Below are positions 1 through 9,056 of a stretch of 64,000 bases of DNA, piece after piece. The position numbers and the translations under genes are program-made. The DNA comes from Planctomycetota bacterium (GTDB lineage: Bacteria; Planctomycetota; UBA1135; UBA2386): NCBI GenBank assembly GCA_021776805.1, contig JAJFFD010000168.1, positions 26,743-90,742 on the forward strand. The letters are read 5' to 3'. The notes under the pieces are model-generated. The model was given only the letters and a program-made list of their open reading frames with translations, was not told where the DNA came from and did no database searches. Numbering within the stretch: position 1 is the stretch's first letter; every line of letters begins with the position of its first letter.

Positions 1-44
1 GCATCCGAGCACCGTTCTCGCGAATTGGCCGGCAGAGTCGCGGA

Positions 45-956
45 TCAGTCGCACATGAGTGCGGCGATGGCAGCGACGGCGACAATATCGTCTGCGGTGC
101 AGCCGCGGGAGAGGTCAAGGCAGGGTTTGGCGAGGCCTTGGATCAAGGGGCCCCAGGCTTTGAAGCCAGCCAGCCGTTCGGTGATCTTGTAGGCGATGTT
201 GCCCGAGTCGAGGTCGGGGAAGATGAAGACGTTGGCCTGGCCGGCGACCAGGCTGTCAGGCGCCTTCTTGGTGGCCACGTCGACCACGTAGGCGGCATCG
301 AACTGCAATTCGCCGTCGGCCTCGATGTCCGGTCGCCGCTCTAGAAGTATCTCGAGGGCCTTTCTGATCTTGTCGACGCGAGGATGGTCAGCGCTGCCCT
401 TGGAAGAGAAGGACAGAAAGGCCACGCGCGGCTCAGCTTCGCTGAGGCGCGCGTGATTATCCGCGCAATTCGCGGCGATCACAGCGAGCTGCTCCGCATC
501 TGGCTCGGGAACCACCCCGCAATCCCCGTAGGTCAAGACCTCTTCGCCACGGGCGAGAAGGAACATGGACGAAACCAGTGGGACCCCTTCCGCGCATCCG
601 ACACAGTGCAAGCCTGCTCGGATGACATCCGGCGTCGGCCGCGTGGCACCAGCTACGCTGGCATCCGCTTCGCCCAAGGCAACTAGAGAAGCTGCGAAGT
701 AGAGCGGGTCCGCGGCGAGTTCTTCCGCCTTGTCCACATCTACACCCCGCCGTTGGCGGCGGGTATAGATGTGCTCACAGACCCGCGCGAAACGCGGATC
801 CTCGACAGGGTCCGCGACCCAAATCACTTCCGCAATCCCTTCGGTCTCCAATCGCTGCCGCGCCTCGATCACCCTCGCGTCGCCGGTTTCCGGCAAGACA
901 ACTCGCTTCGCGAGTTGCTTTGCGCGGGTCAGTAGCCCTTTGGCAACTGAACTCAG
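45..956 (-). CDS. pta: phosphate acetyltransferase / butyryltransferase family protein
   Basis: Transfers an acyl group between CoA and phosphate (acetyl-CoA + Pi to acetyl-phosphate), a cytoplasmic step of acetate or short-acyl metabolism. The protein has the whole PTA_PTB fold: an N-terminal VVLPETGDARVIEA, central VAGATRPTPDVIRAGL, and C-terminal GQANVFIFPDLDSGNIAYK. About 300 aa is usual for the compact form. The first good standard start is a TTG at 896, but the reading frame continues upstream with family-like residues (KGLLTRAKQLAKRVV), so I place the start at a CTG at 956 overlapping the end of the next gene. The start is uncertain, the family is not. It is the last gene of a run with the AtuA pair upstream. 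Acetyl versus butyryl specificity cannot be told. Confidence 0.85.
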   Translation of the reverse strand: MSSVAKGLLTRAKQLAKRVVLPETGDARVIEARQRLETEGIAEVIWVADPVEDPRFARVCEHIYTRRQRRGVDVDKAEELAADPLYFAASLVALGEADASVAGATRPTPDVIRAGLHCVGCAEGVPLVSSMFLLARGEEVLTYGDCGVVPEPDAEQLAVIAANCADNHARLSEAEPRVAFLSFSSKGSADHPRVDKIRKALEILLERRPDIEADGELQFDAAYVVDVATKKAPDSLVAGQANVFIFPDLDSGNIAYKITERLAGFKAWGPLIQGLAKPCLDLSRGCTADDIVAVAAIAALMCD

Positions 957-1261
957 CGTTCCAGCTCCATCTCCAGAATCGCCAGCCCATGAGTCTTGCC
1001 CTGCGCGTCGGTCTTCAAGCTCGCGCTCCCGCCGCCGCCAAGGCTGTCGTGCAAGATGAAGTTCAGGGCCAGGAGATTGTCCGCCTCATAGCGTTCCACA
1101 TGGCCAAGGCAGATCTCTGCGAAGTGCCTCTTCACTCGCTCAACAGTGAGCTCGCGCTTCAAGAAGGCATAGTCCTCAGCGTTGTGTGCGAAGATCCCAA
1201 CGTTGCTGCCATCCCCCTTGTCTCCTGACCGTGCCTGGGCAATCTCTCCGAGCTTGACCAT
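953..1261 (-). CDS. AtuA C-terminal-domain-like small protein
   Basis: A 102-residue protein matching the small domain that forms the C-terminus of some acyclic terpene utilisation AtuA proteins. The conserved start KLGEIAQARSGDKGDGSNVG and the ending with HDSLGGGGSASLKTDAQGK are clear. Its ATG overlaps the stop of the AtuA-like gene by one base, so the two are translationally coupled and probably form one complex. The biochemical role of this domain is not established to my knowledge. The AtuA context points to degradation of branched or terpenoid acyl chains, but the link is by family name only. Confidence 0.8.
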   Translation of the reverse strand: MVKLGEIAQARSGDKGDGSNVGIFAHNAEDYAFLKRELTVERVKRHFAEICLGHVERYEADNLLALNFILHDSLGGGGSASLKTDAQGKTHGLAILEMELER

Positions 1262-2622
1262 CAGACCTCCTCCACCCGCACGCTCGTCGTGACTTGGCCC
1301 TTGGGCAGAAGGGCTGGCCAGTAGCCGATGATGTCGGTCGCCTTCGGGCGGCCACCGGCGAATCCGGTGACTCCTGGCGGGCCGCTGGTGACGAGTGGGA
1401 CGATCTCCATCCCGAAGCGGTCGACCTTCTTGCGGTCCCTGTCCTTCACACCAAGGCGCAGAACAACTTCCGGTGGGTCCATTTCAGGCACCACGCCCGC
1501 ATGGCAGACACCTGAGCCGAGAATCTCGACGAGCTTTTGCTCGTCATCAAAAGTCACTCCATCCATGGCAACTCGCTCGAAGACTATGTCCGCGCAGAGC
1601 CTGGCCTTGGCGACTGCATCAGGTCCGGCCACCGTGAGTTGGCCACTGGCCTTGTAGCCGTCTTGATAGCTAATCGAGACCTTGTAGGTATCCGTGGGCG
1701 GACCACCCTTCACCCCTGAAATCTTCACCCGATCCTTGCCGGCTTCTTCGATCTGCGCGCTGGTGAAGTCAGCTGTGCAATCCGGGCCCAGGTAGCGCTT
1801 TGGATCACCCATCTCGTAAAGAAGTTGATGCACGATCGTGCGCCGATCGATGAGGCCACCGGTACCTTCGTGCTTGGTGATAAAGAAGCTGCCATCCGCG
1901 CTAGCCTCGATAATCGGGTAGCCGATGCGAGCCATGTCGGGCACCTCTCGCCAGGCGGTGAAGTTTCCTCCCGTACACTGTGCGCCGCACTCGACGATGT
2001 GCCCGGCAACGGTCGCCGCGGCCATCTTGTCGTAGTCCTCCCCGCTCCAGCCAAATTCGTGCATGAGCGGGCCAGCCACCAGCGCCGGATCGGTGATGCG
2101 GCCACCGATGACGATGTCCGCACCGGCGGCGAGGCACTCGGCGACGGCAGGCGCGCCGATGTAGACGTTGGCGCTAGTGATATGTTCTTGGATGCTGGAG
2201 AGGGGGGCGTCGTTGTCCATGTTGCGCAACTCCTCGCCTTCGGCCAGTAGTTGCGGAATCCTCGTCAGAATGTCATCACCTTCGATGATCCCGACGCGAA
2301 GTCCCTTCAGGCCCTTCTTTCTGGCCAGCTCCAGGACCGCCTCGAGGCAGGCCGAGGGATTCACCCCACCCGCGTTGGCGATGACCTTGATGCCCTTGGC
2401 TGCAATCTCCGGCAAACTCCGGTCGAGCATGGCGACGAAGTCAGTGGCATAGCCCGCGTCCGGATTCCGGCTCTTGAGCTTCTGCATGATGCTCATGGTG
2501 ACTTCCGCCAGGTAGTCGAGGGCCAGATAATGCAGGGGCCCTTCGCGTACGAGACGCAGGGGCCCGAGGATGGAGTCACCCCAGAAGCCTTGACCGTTGG
2601 CGACGAGAACCGGTTCGCGCAT
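1261..2622 (-). CDS. AtuA family protein (DUF1446)
   Basis: A 453-residue protein of the acyclic terpene utilisation AtuA / DUF1446 family. It begins with VLVANGQGFWGDS and carries the family's glycine-rich segments, for example KVIANAGGVNPSACLEAVLE near residue 80, IVIGGRITDPALV near 170 and ECGAQCTGGNF near 210. In Pseudomonas the atu cluster is needed for growth on citronellol and geraniol; the reaction of AtuA itself is unclear. Here the C-terminal domain is a separate coupled gene rather than a fusion. No geranyl-CoA carboxylase or other atu genes are visible in this window, so a terpene role remains an inference. Confidence 0.85.
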   Translation of the reverse strand: MREPVLVANGQGFWGDSILGPLRLVREGPLHYLALDYLAEVTMSIMQKLKSRNPDAGYATDFVAMLDRSLPEIAAKGIKVIANAGGVNPSACLEAVLELARKKGLKGLRVGIIEGDDILTRIPQLLAEGEELRNMDNDAPLSSIQEHITSANVYIGAPAVAECLAAGADIVIGGRITDPALVAGPLMHEFGWSGEDYDKMAAATVAGHIVECGAQCTGGNFTAWREVPDMARIGYPIIEASADGSFFITKHEGTGGLIDRRTIVHQLLYEMGDPKRYLGPDCTADFTSAQIEEAGKDRVKISGVKGGPPTDTYKVSISYQDGYKASGQLTVAGPDAVAKARLCADIVFERVAMDGVTFDDEQKLVEILGSGVCHAGVVPEMDPPEVVLRLGVKDRDRKKVDRFGMEIVPLVTSGPPGVTGFAGGRPKATDIIGYWPALLPKGQVTTSVRVEEV

Positions 2623-2711
2623 CTACTTGTAGCTCGACATTGGAGAAGCCGCTGTGAGCTGGCAGGATAGCGTCGAGACCTTGGGATCCCCAGCCGGGAA
2701 TCATTCAGTCC

Positions 2712-3380
2712 ATGCGAGATCGTGACGAACTACCCTTTGCCATCATCAGCGCTCTCTTCGTGGCTGCGCTGGTGGTTTGCAACCTGATCGCCAACAAGTT
2801 CGTCACCGTCGACCTTGGCTTTCATGTATTTGTGCTCTCCGCGGGAGTCCTGCCCTACCCGCTGACCTTCCTGGTCACAGATATCCTCTCCGAGATCTAC
2901 GGAAAGAAGCGCGCCAACCAGGTCGTGATCTCCGGCTTCGTCGGATCCGTCTTCGTCCTCGGGGTGCTCTGGCTGGGGGCGCAGTTTCCCGCCTTGGCGG
3001 ATAGCAAGGTGGATGACGAGACCTACTCCATGGTCTTTCACAATGCCTGGCGCGTCATCCTCGCTTCGATGACCGCCTACCTCTGCGCCCAGCTTGTGGA
3101 CATCAGGGTCTTTCATGCCATCAAGAAGCGCACGAATGGCCGCCATCTCTGGCTCCGCAACAACCTCTCGACGGCCACCTCCCAACTACTCGATACGGTC
3201 CTGGTGATCGCTGTCTTGTTTCTTGGCGAGTGGAGCATGTCCAGGATGGGGTCTGCCATCCTGGACGGCTGGAGCTTCAAACTGCTCTGCGCAGTCATAG
3301 ACACTCCCATCATTTACGGAGTGGTCTACCTCTTTCATCGGCACTCGCGAGTGCCACCCAGCGAAAACCTGGCTTCCTAG
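2712..3380 (+). CDS. queuosine precursor transporter (YhhQ/VUT family)
   Basis: Integral membrane protein of 222 aa with about six hydrophobic helices. The signature region LPYPLTFLVTDILSEIYGKK (residues about 55-75) is characteristic of the YhhQ/VUT_1 family, whose studied members import queuosine precursors (preQ0/preQ1) for tRNA modification. The length is normal. It stands alone, divergent from the AtuA gene. Its stop codon overlaps that of the convergent membrane-protein gene in a shared CTAG. Confidence 0.85.
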   Translation: MRDRDELPFAIISALFVAALVVCNLIANKFVTVDLGFHVFVLSAGVLPYPLTFLVTDILSEIYGKKRANQVVISGFVGSVFVLGVLWLGAQFPALADSKVDDETYSMVFHNAWRVILASMTAYLCAQLVDIRVFHAIKKRTNGRHLWLRNNLSTATSQLLDTVLVIAVLFLGEWSMSRMGSAILDGWSFKLLCAVIDTPIIYGVVYLFHRHSRVPPSENLAS

Positions 3381-4825
3381 GGTTGCTTCTTCGTTGCCGA
3401 CGAAGCCCCGGCTTCGTCGCGAGCCTTACCCTTGTAGACACAGGCCCCAGGCAGCTTGGTGAGATCCGGGAACTCCTCGCCGATGGTCGTCTGGTAGTGC
3501 TCATCGACTCCCTGCGGGACCTTGAGCTTGAGATCGGTGGCCTTCCTTACCGTTTGCTGTGCAGGCGCCGCCTTCACCGGTCTTGGTCGCCAGCCAGCAC
3601 TGGCCTGCTGCGCCTCTGGATGGGGCTTCGAGTTCAGAGGTGCGCGCTTTCGCTGCGAGGCCTGAGCCTGCGGCCGAGCCTGAGCCTGCGCTTGGGGGCG
3701 CTGTTGTGCTGCCGGTTGCTGAGCTCCGCGCCGGGCACGAAGTTCGGCGACGGTCTCCATTTGCTTTGTGACGCGAATGGCCGGCATCTCGAGAAGTTCA
3801 CCCAGGTCCCGGCGACGGATATCCAGGACGCGTCCCATGAGTCTTGCGATCACGAAGAGAGGCACGACGCTGAGCGGACCGAGGACGGAGATGCGGAGGT
3901 AGGCCTCAGCACCGGTGGTCAGAACCAGGGAAATAACCGCTGGACTCAAGATGACTGCGGCAAAGCCCACGGTTGCGAAGTACGGCAGACCAGCCTTGCT
4001 GACGCAAGGGATCAGGAACTTCGGATTGAGTGCCCGCCAGTCCTCGCAGACCTGACGCATGGCCATCGCCATCGGCAGAAAGAGAACCCCGAAGGCGAGC
4101 AAGGAGATCTTCGTGAGGATTGCCAGGGAAGTGAATTGCCATAGCAGGACACCCGGAGCGAGCAGCACCAGGCTGAGCACGAGACCGTCCAATAGGAAGC
4201 GCCCGGCGTCTTTGGCGAGAGGCTTGGTGGCAGGAAGTCCGGGTGGATCGCTGATCCCTTGACTCGCATCGAGGAGGATCTGTCGTGCCAGAGCGCCGAC
4301 AAGACCAATCGTGGAGATGGCAGGGATCAGGGCGATCAAGGGCAGGATCAGGGAATTCGATCCCTGAGTCAGCAGCCCGCCGATACCGATCACCACGGGG
4401 AAGATCATGGTCATCACCATCACGGTGAGAGGCATATGATCCAAGAACAGGAAGCGAAAGGAGTCGGCGATCTCTTCCTTGAAGGTCTCAGGCGAAGCAT
4501 TGCCCTGAGCCTGCGCAGGACGATGCGAATCCGCATGATGCTTGGCCATGAGGCCATGACGCATTAGCAGGCCTCCCGCCCGCGCGCGAAGACTCTGATC
4601 ATCGATGCGATGCAGAGCTTCGAGAGCTTCGGTGGGTTTGTCCAATCGTATGCAAACGCTGACCAGCTCACCCCAAGTCTGGTCCTTGGCGAGGCCGGCC
4701 TCGACTGCACGATGAAGAGACGCGTAACGCGACTCAGGTGATTGATGACCGGTTGTTGCCGTATGATTCTCGAGCTTCACAGCTATTTCCCCTGACGAAC
4801 ATGATTCTCCGCTGACGGAGTTCAC
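3377..4825 (-). CDS. multi-pass membrane protein of unknown function
   Basis: A 482-residue protein I do not recognise. Residues 1-110 are soluble and partly helical (a TPR-like stretch, WGELVSVCIRLDKPTEALEAL). Residues about 135-330 hold five or six membrane segments with a long cytosol-type loop. The C-terminal 150 residues are a low-complexity Gln/Ala/Pro/Arg-rich tail (AQQRPQAQAQARPQAQ) followed by a short acidic end. A soluble N-terminus, polytopic core and disordered tail suggest an envelope scaffold or transport accessory, but no motif supports a precise role. Confidence 0.7.
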   Translation of the reverse strand: MNSVSGESCSSGEIAVKLENHTATTGHQSPESRYASLHRAVEAGLAKDQTWGELVSVCIRLDKPTEALEALHRIDDQSLRARAGGLLMRHGLMAKHHADSHRPAQAQGNASPETFKEEIADSFRFLFLDHMPLTVMVMTMIFPVVIGIGGLLTQGSNSLILPLIALIPAISTIGLVGALARQILLDASQGISDPPGLPATKPLAKDAGRFLLDGLVLSLVLLAPGVLLWQFTSLAILTKISLLAFGVLFLPMAMAMRQVCEDWRALNPKFLIPCVSKAGLPYFATVGFAAVILSPAVISLVLTTGAEAYLRISVLGPLSVVPLFVIARLMGRVLDIRRRDLGELLEMPAIRVTKQMETVAELRARRGAQQPAAQQRPQAQAQARPQAQASQRKRAPLNSKPHPEAQQASAGWRPRPVKAAPAQQTVRKATDLKLKVPQGVDEHYQTTIGEEFPDLTKLPGACVYKGKARDEAGASSATKKQP

Positions 4826-4869
4826 GACAGTCTTCGGCCCAGCCCGGGGAGAGCTTGAATGGGTTGTCC

Positions 4870-4892
4870 GGATCCGAGACGAGCTCGGATCC
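4870..4892 (-). terminator. hairpin after bolA-grxD
   Basis: A perfect 9-bp inverted repeat (GGATCCGAG and CTCGGATCC) around a 5-base loop ACGAG lies 24 bases past the grxD stop on the minus strand. There is no clear U tract, so it may be a weak or factor-assisted terminator, or a stabilising 3' hairpin. Confidence 0.5.
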
Positions 4893-4915
4893 CGATTCGA
4901 GAATCAGGACTCGGT

Positions 4916-5233
4916 CTAGCCAGCGAAGGCCGCGTCGACCTTCTTCTGCAGCTCGCCCGACTGGAACAACTCGAGGGCGATATCCGAGCCGCCAATCATC
5001 TCACCGGAGACGAAAACCTGCGGTGTGGTGGGCCATCCAGTGGTCTCGACCAGAGCGGGGCGGATGTTCGGATCATCGAAGATATTGACAACTTCGAAGG
5101 GCTGGCCGATGCGGTTCATGATCTCGATGGCGCGATTGGAGAAGCCACACATTGGCTGCTCTTTCGTACCCTTGGCGAAGATCACGATCTTGTTGTCGGC
5201 GATGACTTTCTTGACTTGGTCAGTATTCCACAT
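4916..5233 (-). CDS. grxD: monothiol glutaredoxin, CGFS type (Grx4/GrxD)
   Basis: A 105-residue single-domain glutaredoxin with the CGFS active site (C29-S32), preceded by IVIFAKGTKEQP and followed by the family's WPTTPQVFVSGEMIGGSDI segment, which contains the cis-Pro loop and the GG-D glutathione site. CGFS glutaredoxins bridge a [2Fe-2S] cluster with glutathione and hand it to client proteins in the cytoplasm. The gene lies six bases after a bolA gene, its usual partner, so the two probably act as a BolA-Grx iron-sulfur complex. Confidence 0.95.
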   Translation of the reverse strand: MWNTDQVKKVIADNKIVIFAKGTKEQPMCGFSNRAIEIMNRIGQPFEVVNIFDDPNIRPALVETTGWPTTPQVFVSGEMIGGSDIALELFQSGELQKKVDAAFAG

Positions 5234-5239
5234 GGGGGT

Positions 5240-5476
5240 TCAGCTTCCTTCTGGAGCCATTGTCTTGATGTTCACCGCATGAATGCTTGTGGTGAGATGT
5301 TCGCCCAGGGCTGTATGGATCATCTTGTGCTGATCCATGAGTGACATTCCGGCGAAAACAGGAGAGCAGACCCGAACGTCGAAGTGATCCGAGGTTCCGG
5401 TCATATCCGAAACCTGGACCTCTGCGTCAGGGACATGGTCCTCGATGAGTTTTTGAACTTCTTTTGGGCTCAGCAT
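5240..5476 (-). CDS. bolA: BolA family protein
   Basis: A 78-residue BolA-fold protein. The ATG at 5476 is preferred because it gives the standard N-terminus (MLSPKEVQKLIEDHVPDAEV); the frame stays open 36 codons further upstream but that part looks non-family. The FDVRVCSPVFAGMSLMDQHK segment and the C-terminal SIHAVNIKT with its conserved His match the family. It is the first gene of a two-gene unit with the CGFS glutaredoxin, and together they are expected to traffic or sense Fe-S clusters. Confidence 0.9.
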   Translation of the reverse strand: MLSPKEVQKLIEDHVPDAEVQVSDMTGTSDHFDVRVCSPVFAGMSLMDQHKMIHTALGEHLTTSIHAVNIKTMAPEGS

Positions 5477-5690
5477 GGCTCTTGGGGGGGGCATCAGATA
5501 CGGCGTTGGCGAGGGGGAGTCAAGACCATCCGGCTTGGCGGAAAGCTCCAAGGGTCGGCGATTTCCCGCCCTTTCTTCCGTCACTGGCCCATTGGCGGGG
5601 CACTACGCCTCATTGGATTCGCCTGAATCCAGCCCCCAAGCAATCCCCGCAATCCAGCTAACTCAAGCACAGTCCCAGAGGTACAGAGCC

Positions 5691-6785
5691 TTGCGATCCC
5701 CACTTATTCTTCTTGCCGCGCTCCTGACCAGCGCCGCCCTCTCTGCTCAGGCGACCACGGTTCGCCCGAGCCCGATGCCGATTCCCGAGCCCTCCGGGCT
5801 CAGCACGGTTTCCCGTGCCGGTGTCTTTGCCGGCCGAGAAGTTCGTTCTCTACCGGCGGGCCAGAGGATCATCCGACCCACGGAGCTGGCTGTCCGAGCT
5901 CCTGGAGCCCGGGCTACCCTGCAACTTGCAGCGATCGCAGAACCAGGGGTATCCGGCGCGAGATTCGCGTGGGCTGGTCACGCGAGCATTCTCCCCGACC
6001 CCAATATCAACTTGCCGCAGGCGGGCCACACGGGCAATGGTTCTGCGGTACCGAGTCCGCAGACCTATCGGCTGATCATTCGCCCTCGCGACAGCCAGGA
6101 GGGCACTTTAGTCCTGGCCTTCAAGGGCATCCGCGCCAACCGGGCCCATGCCAGCGCAGTGGTGTCCATCGGTGATCGCAAGATCAGGTTCGAGGCGGAG
6201 GATAGACCCGGCGATGGGAAGCGGATCACGATCGAGGGCCTCGAGGTTGGAGCGCATGGCCTGCCACTGGGAATCACCCTCGAGGGCTTTGCCCATGCCG
6301 GAGTCCTGAGCAATACAGGAGCCGTTCTCGGCAGTGCCTTCGAGGCTGGACTATCCGTTCGCTTCGAAGCGGATCGTATCCCGCCGACTACCTGCAAGTT
6401 GAGCCCCGGACAGCGTAGCTGCCCGCAGGGCGGCGTGCTCAAGGGGGCGGTGCTTGCCGATGGGCAATCGAGACTGGCGGCTCCGCAGGACAGGTTGTTT
6501 CTCAGTCTCGAGGGTGCGCTTCCAGGCGCCATTGGTGTGACGCTTCTGGCGAGGACAGGCGAATTTGGGCGCAGCCCCCTTTCGGATTGCCCCCTGCTCG
6601 TGAGGCCTGTTGTGCGAGCTGTCTTCCATACCAATGCGGACGGCGATGCTCGCAGTTCCGTTGCCCTGCCACCTGTGCCGGGTGATCTGCAGTTCTTCGT
6701 CCAGCAAGTGACCGTCAAGTTTGGCGGTGATCGTGGCTTGCAAATCGCCAGCAGCAACAGCCTGCAGGTGAACTGCTCGCGATAG
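5691..6785 (+). CDS. exported protein of unknown function
   Basis: About 364 aa from a TTG at 5691. This start is chosen because it begins a clean signal peptide (LRSPLILLAALLTSAALSA, cleavage near AQA) and has a purine-rich CAGAGG eleven bases upstream. The frame continues upstream to 5475, over the divergent bolA start, without a signal-like sequence. The mature part is rich in small residues and beta-strand patterns, with a Cys pair in PTTCKLSPGQRSCPQGG and two further Cys near the end. No family recognised. It is followed by a second exported protein of similar style. Confidence 0.7.
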   Translation: MRSPLILLAALLTSAALSAQATTVRPSPMPIPEPSGLSTVSRAGVFAGREVRSLPAGQRIIRPTELAVRAPGARATLQLAAIAEPGVSGARFAWAGHASILPDPNINLPQAGHTGNGSAVPSPQTYRLIIRPRDSQEGTLVLAFKGIRANRAHASAVVSIGDRKIRFEAEDRPGDGKRITIEGLEVGAHGLPLGITLEGFAHAGVLSNTGAVLGSAFEAGLSVRFEADRIPPTTCKLSPGQRSCPQGGVLKGAVLADGQSRLAAPQDRLFLSLEGALPGAIGVTLLARTGEFGRSPLSDCPLLVRPVVRAVFHTNADGDARSSVALPPVPGDLQFFVQQVTVKFGGDRGLQIASSNSLQVNCSR

Positions 6786-6932
6786 AAAGCGAGTTTGAGC
6801 CCCGAGCTTCTGATTCAGGAGTCGCGACCACGAGGTTGCGACTCCTTCTTCTTGTACGGAATCGCGACAGTAGCCCAGCGGTCCGATCAAGCTGCTCGGT
6901 CCCTTCCGTCGATGACATGGGCAGGAGACCGG

Positions 6933-8066
6933 ATGATGATGCAAAGGCAGGTTTTTGCCGCCCTCTTACTGGGGCTAGGGCTGTGCGCGAAGGGGCTCTT
7001 TGCGCAGGCCGTGATTCCCCAGAGTCTGGCTGGCGTGGAGGCTCGCAGCTCAACAAGACTGCCTTTTGGCATCGCTGATCCTGTCCGCTTTCAGAGCATC
7101 TACGAGGCGGCAACCCTCTCCTTCGCCGATAACCGGCGCATCAATGGCCTACGTCTGCGCATGGATGGCGAGCGGGGCGCCATGAACTCCAAGCAGTTCT
7201 TGACCATCGATGTTTGGATCTCCACTTCCTATGTGGAGGCCTCAGGCGCGAGCGAGAACTTCGATCAAAACCACGGCAACGATCGGGTCAAGGTCCTCAA
7301 CTTCGAGAAGGTCGTTCTACCTGCACTCGATCTGTTGGACCCGGCCCTCCTGCCTCGGCCCTTCGAGCTCGAGCTCGACTTCAATAGGATCAATGGGCAT
7401 GCCACTAACTACGGACTCACTCCGGTGCGTGTCGGTCGTGAGGTTCCAAAGAGTTTGGTAGTGGACATCCACGTCCTCGAACAGCCGGGAGGCGCGTACT
7501 GGATGGATACACCCTTCATGTGCACGAGTCCCAGCCAGAGTTTCAGCGACCCTCTGGAGAACTGCCTGACCGGCTCGGGACAGGCCTTGCAGTTGACTGC
7601 CAGTGACGACATTCGTGCCGGTGGAGCGGTGACCTATGAGATACGCAATCTCCCAGCGGATGCTCCCTTTGCGGTGATCATCTCCTCTATCCCCGGTGGT
7701 CAGATCGCTGGCCTGCCACTGCCCCTCCATCTCGGCGGCCCAGCGCCGATTCTCGGCTTGCCTGCAGATGGTTGCTTCGTCTACCTCAATCCTTTGTCGG
7801 TGCGCAGTGCTGCCGGTGACCCGGCCGGATTTGGGACTCTGTCATTTACGGTTCCTGCCGATCTCAATTTGGTCGACCAGCAGGTCTATGCTCAGGCCTT
7901 CTGTATCGACATTAGCGCGAATACCCTCGGGATCGTGACCTCGCATCGCCTCTCCTCCCTTATCTGTGGCCCGCTGCGAGTGGCGCGGGTGGTTGGCACT
8001 GGGCCGGCTTTTGGTGGGTCCGGCGCCGTGACCTTGGGCGCAGCTCTGGTCATGGAACTCTATTGA
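6933..8066 (+). CDS. exported protein of unknown function
   Basis: A 377-residue protein from the ATG at 6933, which has AGGAG six bases upstream and opens a signal peptide (MMMQRQVFAALLLGLGL, cleavage after LFAQA). The open frame extends upstream but that part is not signal-like. The mature protein is beta-rich with several Cys (FMCTSPSQS, ENCLTGSG, ADGCFVYLN, FCIDIS, LICGPLR), perhaps forming disulfides outside the membrane. I do not recognise the family. It lies between the previous exported protein and ispH. Confidence 0.7.
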   Translation: MMMQRQVFAALLLGLGLCAKGLFAQAVIPQSLAGVEARSSTRLPFGIADPVRFQSIYEAATLSFADNRRINGLRLRMDGERGAMNSKQFLTIDVWISTSYVEASGASENFDQNHGNDRVKVLNFEKVVLPALDLLDPALLPRPFELELDFNRINGHATNYGLTPVRVGREVPKSLVVDIHVLEQPGGAYWMDTPFMCTSPSQSFSDPLENCLTGSGQALQLTASDDIRAGGAVTYEIRNLPADAPFAVIISSIPGGQIAGLPLPLHLGGPAPILGLPADGCFVYLNPLSVRSAAGDPAGFGTLSFTVPADLNLVDQQVYAQAFCIDISANTLGIVTSHRLSSLICGPLRVARVVGTGPAFGGSGAVTLGAALVMELY

Positions 8067-8135
8067 AGCACTAGGGCGCGGAAAGAGGCTCGGCACTTGC
8101 CTGCCTAGTGGCGGGAGCCGACACTCTCCGGCCCG

Positions 8136-9053
8136 ATGAAGATCCTCCTTTGCCGTCCCCGTGGTTTTTGTGCCGGAGTCGAGCGCGCTATCGAAGTGGT
8201 GGAACGCGCCATCGAGAAGTTCGGTGCTCCGGTCTACGTGCGCCATGAGATCGTGCACAACAAGGTGGTTGTCGATCAACTCAGCGCCAAGGGCGCAGTT
8301 TTTGTCGATCGGCTGGAGGATGTCCCCAAGGGTGGGAAGGTGATCTTCTCCGCGCACGGCGTTGCACCTGAGGTCTTCGCCGAGGCCGGCGATCTCGATT
8401 TGCACAGCATCGACGCCACCTGCCCTCTGGTTACCAAGGTGCATGCGGAAGCGCGGACATTTGCCAAGGAGGGCTACACCATCCTGCTGATCGGGCACCG
8501 CGAGCACGTGGAGGTGATCGGCGTGGTTGGTGAAGCCCCGGAACAGACCATCGTAGTGGCCAGCCCCGAAGAGGCTGCGGAAGTGAAGGTGCCCTCGGGG
8601 CGCGTTGCGGTCCTCACTCAGACGACGCTCAGTGTCGATGAAGCCGGTCGTGTCTTGGCCGTCCTCAAGGCGCGCTTCCCTGATCTACGCACTCCTCGTA
8701 AGGAAGATATCTGCTACGCGACTACAAACCGACAGATGGGGGTGAAGAGCCTCCAAGGCAAAGTCGATCTCTGGTTGGTGATCGGCGATCCCACCAGTTC
8801 GAACAGCAATCGACTGCGGGAGATCGGGGCGGGTTCGGGGGTTCCTGCACACTTGCTCATCGGACCTGACGAGCTGCAAGAAAGTTGGTTTGAGGGAGTC
8901 TCGACCATCGGGATCACCTCCGGCGCATCGACACCTGAAATATCAGTGCAGATGGTCGTGGATCGCTTGAAGCTGCTGGGAGCCGATGTGGTTGAGGAGA
9001 TCGATGGTGTGCACGAGGACATTGAGTTCACCCTGCCTGCAGAAGTGCGCTAA
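8136..9053 (+). CDS. ispH: 4-hydroxy-3-methylbut-2-enyl diphosphate reductase
   Basis: Last enzyme of the MEP isoprenoid pathway, reducing HMBPP to IPP and DMAPP with a [4Fe-4S] cluster. The three cluster cysteines are at C12 (RGFCAGVERAI), C96 (DATCPLVTKVH) and C193 (DICYATTNRQ). The substrate-site H124 and E126 lie in IGHREHVEV, and the C-terminal TSGASTPE is present. At 305 aa it is full length. nadE starts three bases after its stop, so they are probably co-transcribed. Confidence 0.97.
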   Translation: MKILLCRPRGFCAGVERAIEVVERAIEKFGAPVYVRHEIVHNKVVVDQLSAKGAVFVDRLEDVPKGGKVIFSAHGVAPEVFAEAGDLDLHSIDATCPLVTKVHAEARTFAKEGYTILLIGHREHVEVIGVVGEAPEQTIVVASPEEAAEVKVPSGRVAVLTQTTLSVDEAGRVLAVLKARFPDLRTPRKEDICYATTNRQMGVKSLQGKVDLWLVIGDPTSSNSNRLREIGAGSGVPAHLLIGPDELQESWFEGVSTIGITSGASTPEISVQMVVDRLKLLGADVVEEIDGVHEDIEFTLPAEVR

Positions 9054-9056
9054 GCG

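Noticed and set aside
3230..4144. Plus-strand open frame of 304 codons
   Set aside because: Leu/Arg/Ser-rich shadow over the transporter end and the convergent membrane protein; no domain.
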